Source: Marinobacter denitrificans (lineage in GTDB: Bacteria; Pseudomonadota; Gammaproteobacteria; Pseudomonadales; Oleiphilaceae). From it: a stretch of DNA of 64,000 nt. The position numbers were made by a program, and so were the translations under genes. Numbering within the stretch: the stretch's first letter is position 1; each line of letters begins with the position of its first letter. Shown here piece by piece: positions 61,383-64,000 of the stretch. Location of the stretch: NCBI RefSeq assembly GCF_008795955.1, contig NZ_VMHN01000002.1, positions 62,001 to 126,000 on the forward strand, in the 5' to 3' direction. The notes beneath the pieces were generated by a model, which had not been told where the DNA came from, did not search any database, and saw only the letters and a program-made list of their open reading frames with translations.

Positions 61383-62537
61383 ATGTTGTCCGTTGTAAGA
61401 CGGCTCTGGTCGGGTGGTGTGGCTGGCAAACCCGTCAGCTTGCGTCGCCAGATAGAACTCTGTAACCAGGTGGGGTTATTTGGGGCCGCTGCCACCATCC
61501 CTTACCAGTTCTTTTATTTTTTCTACGATTTTGCTCTTTATCGCGGCGTTTTCCTCGCAAACCTCCTGTTCATTGCCACCTACCTGCTGGTTTTAGTGCT
61601 CAACCACAGAGGCTGGTACAACACAGCCCGAAACCTCTTACTGGTTAACGCCTGCAGCCAGTTGTTTGTTGTGACTTTTTTCATCAGTGCCGGGGCCGGT
61701 GTTCACCTGTTCTATTTCACCCTTGCCGCTATACTGGTGTTCCTTTTCCAGCACCTGCCGGTGTGGCTATACAGCGCCATCATGACCGTTTTCGGCTCAC
61801 TTTATGTGGCTGCTCATTTCCTGTTTCCACAGGGCTCCGTTCCCGCCCCGGTGCCGTCGCCGTGGATCGACATCATGTATGGAGGCAGTGTTGCTGGTGT
61901 GTTGACACTGTCTGGTGTCTTTCTCTATCTGTTCCGGAAGAGTATCGATCAGGCCGAGAACGAGTTGACGATTAACAATCGCCACCTTGAGACACTGAGC
62001 ACCACCGATCCATTAACCGGCCTCGCCAACCGACGCGGCCTTGATGAAACGCTTGAGCGCGAATGGGCGCGGCTCTCCCGCCATCCGGGCGTGTTGTCGG
62101 TGATCATGTGCGATGTGGATCATTTCAAACGCTTCAACGATCGCTATGGTCACGACGGTGGCGACAGATGTCTGCAGCAGATCGCCACGGCTCTGCGGAG
62201 CGTTATCTCCCGGCCCTCGGATCTGGTGACACGCTACGGAGGTGAGGAATTCGCGCTGATATTGCCCGGCACCGATGAGGAAGGCGCCCGCTTTCTGGGA
62301 GTAAAGCTGCGCGTTGCGGTCCAGGGGCTGGCGATCCCCAATGCTGACGTGGGCAAGGGTGCCTGCGTCACCATCAGTGTTGGGGTTTCCAGTATTGATC
62401 ACTTTCGTTCAGATGGCGCTGCCTGCCTGCTCAAGCGTGCTGATGAGGCGCTTTATCGGGCCAAGGAGAAAGGACGCAATCAGGTGGTTTTTCTGCCATA
62501 CAGCAGTCCACGTTCGTCCGGTAAGGGCGGGTCCTGA
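61383..62537 (+). CDS. Membrane-bound diguanylate cyclase
   Basis: A 384-residue GGDEF protein. Six predicted membrane helices fill residues 30-190. The cyclase domain follows from about 205 (STTDPLTGLANRRGLDETLE). The active-site motif is GGEEF, with the metal aspartate in MCDVDHFKRFNDRYGHDGGD. The inhibitory I-site RPSD lies five residues before GGEEF, so product inhibition is expected. The start is ATG at 61383. There is no EAL domain. It probably senses a membrane or envelope cue and makes c-di-GMP. The 3' end overlaps the convergent LysR gene by 58 bp. Confidence 0.93.
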   Translation: MLSVVRRLWSGGVAGKPVSLRRQIELCNQVGLFGAAATIPYQFFYFFYDFALYRGVFLANLLFIATYLLVLVLNHRGWYNTARNLLLVNACSQLFVVTFFISAGAGVHLFYFTLAAILVFLFQHLPVWLYSAIMTVFGSLYVAAHFLFPQGSVPAPVPSPWIDIMYGGSVAGVLTLSGVFLYLFRKSIDQAENELTINNRHLETLSTTDPLTGLANRRGLDETLEREWARLSRHPGVLSVIMCDVDHFKRFNDRYGHDGGDRCLQQIATALRSVISRPSDLVTRYGGEEFALILPGTDEEGARFLGVKLRVAVQGLAIPNADVGKGACVTISVGVSSIDHFRSDGAACLLKRADEALYRAKEKGRNQVVFLPYSSPRSSGKGGS

Positions 62538-63415
62538 AGCTGTTCACAAAGATCGATCCAGCGGTCGATGCCAGCGCTCCGGTATTTCTGCTTGTGCAGG
62601 ATAAAGTAGAAGGTGCGGTCGAATTTCCTTTCTTCCGGGACTTTCAACGGTACCAGACTGCCCCGACGAAACGCATCTGCCAGGCACACCCTGGACAGGC
62701 AGCCAATACCGAGATTGGCTTCCACGGCCCGTTTGATGGCTTCTGTATGTTCAAGTTCGAGCAGAATGTCCAGATCCGGCAGCAAGCCGTGCAGTCCCCG
62801 CTCGAACGTCTGTCGGGTGCCGGAACCCTGCTCCCGCATGACCCAGGTGGCGGATCGAAGATCCGGGTCTGACAGCCTTTCCTTCGCGGCGAGAGGGTGA
62901 TCAGGAGAGCAGAAGACAACCAGCTCGTCGCCCCTCCAGGGAATGACCTCCAGTTCCGAGGATTGAAGTTCACCCTCAATCAGCCCGATGTCCAGCTCGA
63001 AGTCACTGACCCGTTTCGCAATAGTGCGGGTATTGGCTACTTCCAGGGACACTTTCGGATGCGTAGGGGTATTCATGTATTGGGCCATAACGCCGACGGC
63101 CAGATAGTTACCGATAGTGAGGGTAGCGCCCACTTTGAGGGCACCAACCTCAGTATGCTTACTGAAGGCCTGTTCCAGTTCGCCGGCCTGGGCCAGCAGG
63201 GCTTCAACTTTCGGGCGGTACAGGCGTCCCAGCTCGTTGAGTTGAAGACGTTTGCCCACCCGGTCGAAGAGCTGGATATTGAACTGGTTTTCCAGTTCCT
63301 TCAGAGCGCTGCTGGCTGCAGACTGGGACATGGCCAGTGAATCGGCGGCCCGGGTGATGTTCTGGAAGTGCGCCGCGGCCAGGAACACCTCGAGCTGACG
63401 GAAACTGAACTTCAT
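62480..63415 (-). CDS. LysR family regulator beside fpr (FinR-like)
   Basis: A 311-residue complete LysR regulator. The HTH is FRQLEVFLAAAHFQNITRAA then SLAMSQSAASSALKELENQF; the effector domain follows. It is divergent from fpr across 119 bp. In Pseudomonas putida the LysR protein FinR is divergent from fprA and activates it in response to oxidative stress; the same pairing here suggests the same job. The ORF overlaps the end of the diguanylate cyclase gene by 58 bp on the other strand. Confidence 0.88.
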   Translation of the reverse strand: MKFSFRQLEVFLAAAHFQNITRAADSLAMSQSAASSALKELENQFNIQLFDRVGKRLQLNELGRLYRPKVEALLAQAGELEQAFSKHTEVGALKVGATLTIGNYLAVGVMAQYMNTPTHPKVSLEVANTRTIAKRVSDFELDIGLIEGELQSSELEVIPWRGDELVVFCSPDHPLAAKERLSDPDLRSATWVMREQGSGTRQTFERGLHGLLPDLDILLELEHTEAIKRAVEANLGIGCLSRVCLADAFRRGSLVPLKVPEERKFDRTFYFILHKQKYRSAGIDRWIDLCEQLQDPPLPDERGLLYGRKTT

Positions 63416-63534
63416 AATCGATAAATCCGAATAAGGTTATGAAAATATCCCATTTTGTCGATAGGTTACCTGTGGGTTATTATTTACACAATCATTTTCA
63501 TCCATTTGCCAATGGCTAACAAACGGGCGATACC

Positions 63535-64000
63535 ATGAGCAACCTGAACAAAGAGCGTGTAACAAGTGTTCGTCACTGGAACGACACACTCTTCAGCTTT
63601 ACGACCACCCGTGATCCCGGATTCCGGTTCAAGAATGGTCATTTCACCATGATCGGCCTGGAAACCGATGGCAAACCGCTGATGCGCGCTTACAGCATTG
63701 CCAGCGCTAACTATGAAGAGGAGCTGGAGTTCTTCTCCATCAAGGTGCAGGACGGCCCGCTGACTTCACGGTTGCAGAAAATTCAGGTTGGCGATGAGAT
63801 CATGGTGAGCCGCAAGCCGACCGGCACCCTGATCATGGACAACCTGCTGCCAGGCAAGAACCTCTGGTTGATCAGCACGGGCACCGGCCTGGCGCCGTTC
63901 ATCAGCATTATCAAAGACCCAGAGGTTTACGAGGCCTTTGACAAGGTGATCGTTACCCACGGCGTTCGTTACAAGTCTGAACTGGCTTACCAGGATGAGA
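63535..64000 (+). CDS. fpr: Ferredoxin--NADP(+) reductase, N-terminal part (cut by window edge)
   Basis: The first 155 codons of Fpr run off the right edge. The protein starts MSNLNKERVTSVRHWNDTLF. The FAD-binding motif RAYSIAS and the segment LEFFSIKVQDGPLTSRLQ are standard for bacterial Fpr, and the NADP-binding loop begins with ISTGTGLAPFISII. It passes electrons between NADPH and ferredoxin or flavodoxin and belongs to the oxidative stress response. Divergent from a FinR-like LysR gene. Confidence 0.93.
   Translation, partial: MSNLNKERVTSVRHWNDTLFSFTTTRDPGFRFKNGHFTMIGLETDGKPLMRAYSIASANYEEELEFFSIKVQDGPLTSRLQKIQVGDEIMVSRKPTGTLIMDNLLPGKNLWLISTGTGLAPFISIIKDPEVYEAFDKVIVTHGVRYKSELAYQDE

Noticed and set aside
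1..64000. Search by eye for CRISPR arrays, insertion sequences, integrases, prophage genes and toxin-antitoxin pairs
   Set aside because: No regularly spaced repeats, transposase motifs or phage structural genes were seen. Only the dusA fragment hints at past mobile DNA.

Overview
The window looks like chromosomal DNA of a marine, salt-adapted gammaproteobacterium, most like Marinobacter or a close relative. This rests on recognised protein families and gene order only. Pointers are a long RNase E with an arginine-rich tail next to rluC, the rpmF-plsX-fabD-fabG-acpP-fabF-pabC-mltG-tmk run, ppsR/ppsA, acnB beside miaE, a divergent LysR/fpr pair, proline use (putA, putP) and ectoine hydroxylase (ectD). 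No CRISPR array, rRNA operon, intact insertion sequence or phage gene cluster was seen. Both ends cut genes: a LysR regulator at the left and fpr at the right.

Layout. 1-3.95 kb: a LysR gene divergent from doxX-yqjG-ygiD-codA. 3.96-5.4 kb: an FMN reductase pseudogene with two Trp-to-stop changes, then a tandem glycine riboswitch in front of a TRIC/YadS membrane protein. 5.7-7.8 kb: rnk, then an AT-richer stretch of small membrane proteins ending in a 5' fragment of dusA, a gene known as an integration target of islands and prophages. 7.8-13.6 kb: SDR, zinc-ribbon protein, hemerythrin, AEC transporter, Zur-controlled znuA, gltX, tRNA-Ala and tRNA-Glu. 13.6-20.5 kb: an aromatic amino acid catabolic unit (Lrp regulator; fused indolepyruvate oxidoreductase, aminotransferase, NSS transporter). 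20.5-25.3 kb: a two-domain T-fold protein, a MocA-like transferase, and an unusual pair made of a membrane-anchored response regulator and a PEGA-MORN protein. 25.3-32.6 kb: M16 peptidase, ppsR/ppsA, rraA, PilZ. 32.7-38.5 kb: SH3 protein, YciI, RNase AM-type PHP phosphoesterase, UPF0149, rne. 39-42.5 kb: rluC, HAD phosphatase, sppA, maf. 42.6-50.6 kb: the ribosomal L32/fatty acid/PabC-MltG-Tmk block. 50.6-57.8 kb: AraC regulator, putA, putP, ectD. 57.9-64 kb: acnB, miaE, a diguanylate cyclase, and LysR/fpr.

How it fits together. Most of the window is core metabolism in compact operons. The accessory interest lies in (i) the riboswitch-TRIC unit, which points to glycine-linked transport; (ii) the decayed island remnant with the dusA fragment; (iii) the two dyad operators 30 bp apart between the Lrp regulator and the indolepyruvate oxidoreductase; (iv) the PEGA-MORN and tail-anchored receiver pair; (v) a CodA-family deaminase with altered active-site neighbours; and (vi) a tandem T-fold protein whose QueD-type motifs are split between its two halves. 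Osmolyte themes recur: glycine sensing, proline uptake and catabolism, and ectoine hydroxylation.
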